Origin: a virus
IMG/VR virus record: IMGVR_UViG_3300030099_002053
Span: 1-25,373 of that record
Length of the DNA: 25,373 bases
Reading direction: 5' to 3' (one strand)
A program made the position numbers and the translations under genes. A model generated the notes under the pieces. The model had not been told where the DNA came from. It did no database searches and was given only the letters and a program-made list of their open reading frames with translations. The stretch's first letter is position 1. Each line of letters opens with the position of its first letter. Below, in pieces: positions 25,303 through 25,373 of this stretch.

Positions 25303-25373
25303 GTTAACTCCCTCACTTTAAATGCCGCTTCTCTAATTGCTTCTCTAGCACTGGCTGTAATAGATGCGGCTAA
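25299..25373 (-). CDS. polB: family B DNA polymerase, N-terminal fragment (only its 3' end in window)
   Basis: The last 24 codons of a gene entering from the right edge read LAASITASAREAIREAAF and then KVRELT before TGA. This matches the palm helix of family B polymerases that comes just before motif C ('xAasITaxgRexIrexxxxv.elG'). The downstream fragment resumes with MQVVYAHTDS, so joining RELT to MQVVYAHTDS restores the normal spacing with no residue missing. Motifs A and B and any exonuclease domain should lie outside the window. The TGA stop forms ATGA with the next ORF, so a frameshift error is unlikely to explain the split. Confidence 0.75.
   Translation of the reverse strand, partial: LAASITASAREAIREAAFKVRELT

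Overview
This AT-rich window (roughly one third G+C by eye) looks like part of a tailed double-stranded DNA virus of an archaeon, or an integrated relative of one. The tail genes are of ordinary caudovirus type. The replication genes are archaeal in style: a family B DNA polymerase with a C-terminal PCNA-binding motif, an archaeo-eukaryotic primase fused to a PriL-like iron-sulfur domain, an XPF/Hef-like ERCC4 nuclease with helix-hairpin-helix motifs, and a Cas4/RecB-like nuclease with four cysteines. Strong GGAGG ribosome-binding sites and AT-rich DNA would suit a virus of marine planktonic Euryarchaeota (magrovirus-like), but the host is an inference; no host gene, tRNA, integrase or att site is visible.

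Left half, + strand (1-17528): a late tail operon with short gaps or start/stop overlaps. In order: the C-terminus of a tape measure protein, a distal-tail-like protein, an 803-residue tail protein, a 3353-residue baseplate hub or tail-tip protein, a small fibre/collar-like protein, an 821-residue tail fibre with a 100-residue internal duplication, a beta-rich 160-residue protein, and a 48-residue single-span membrane protein.

Junction (17529-17666): the convergent meeting point of the two operons. A T-tract follows the rightward operon. A GC-rich hairpin with a UNCG-type loop and a U-tract ends the leftward one.

Right half, - strand (25373 down to 17667): a compact replication operon. In transcription order: the end of the PolB N-terminal fragment, a Cys-rich ORF lodged in the polymerase, the PolB C-terminal fragment (motif C, thumb, PIP box), a Cas4-like nuclease, a 49-residue zinc ribbon, a 162-residue helical protein, a 51-residue membrane protein, the PriS-PriL primase, a 27-residue tandem PIP-box-like microprotein, the ERCC4 nuclease, a P-loop ATPase (probable helicase), a DUF4177-like protein, a DEDDy exonuclease, a 53-residue membrane protein and a 44-residue zinc ribbon.

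The main novelty candidates are linked to the sliding clamp PCNA. The microprotein is a start methionine plus two tandem 13-residue units, each resembling a PIP box. The polymerase ends in QKTLDEWF and the Cas4-like nuclease ends in QSELWEW. The polymerase itself is cut just before catalytic motif C, with an unrelated Cys-rich ORF in the cut. Together these suggest a viral replisome organised around PCNA, with a dedicated microprotein that could bridge, load or block clamps.
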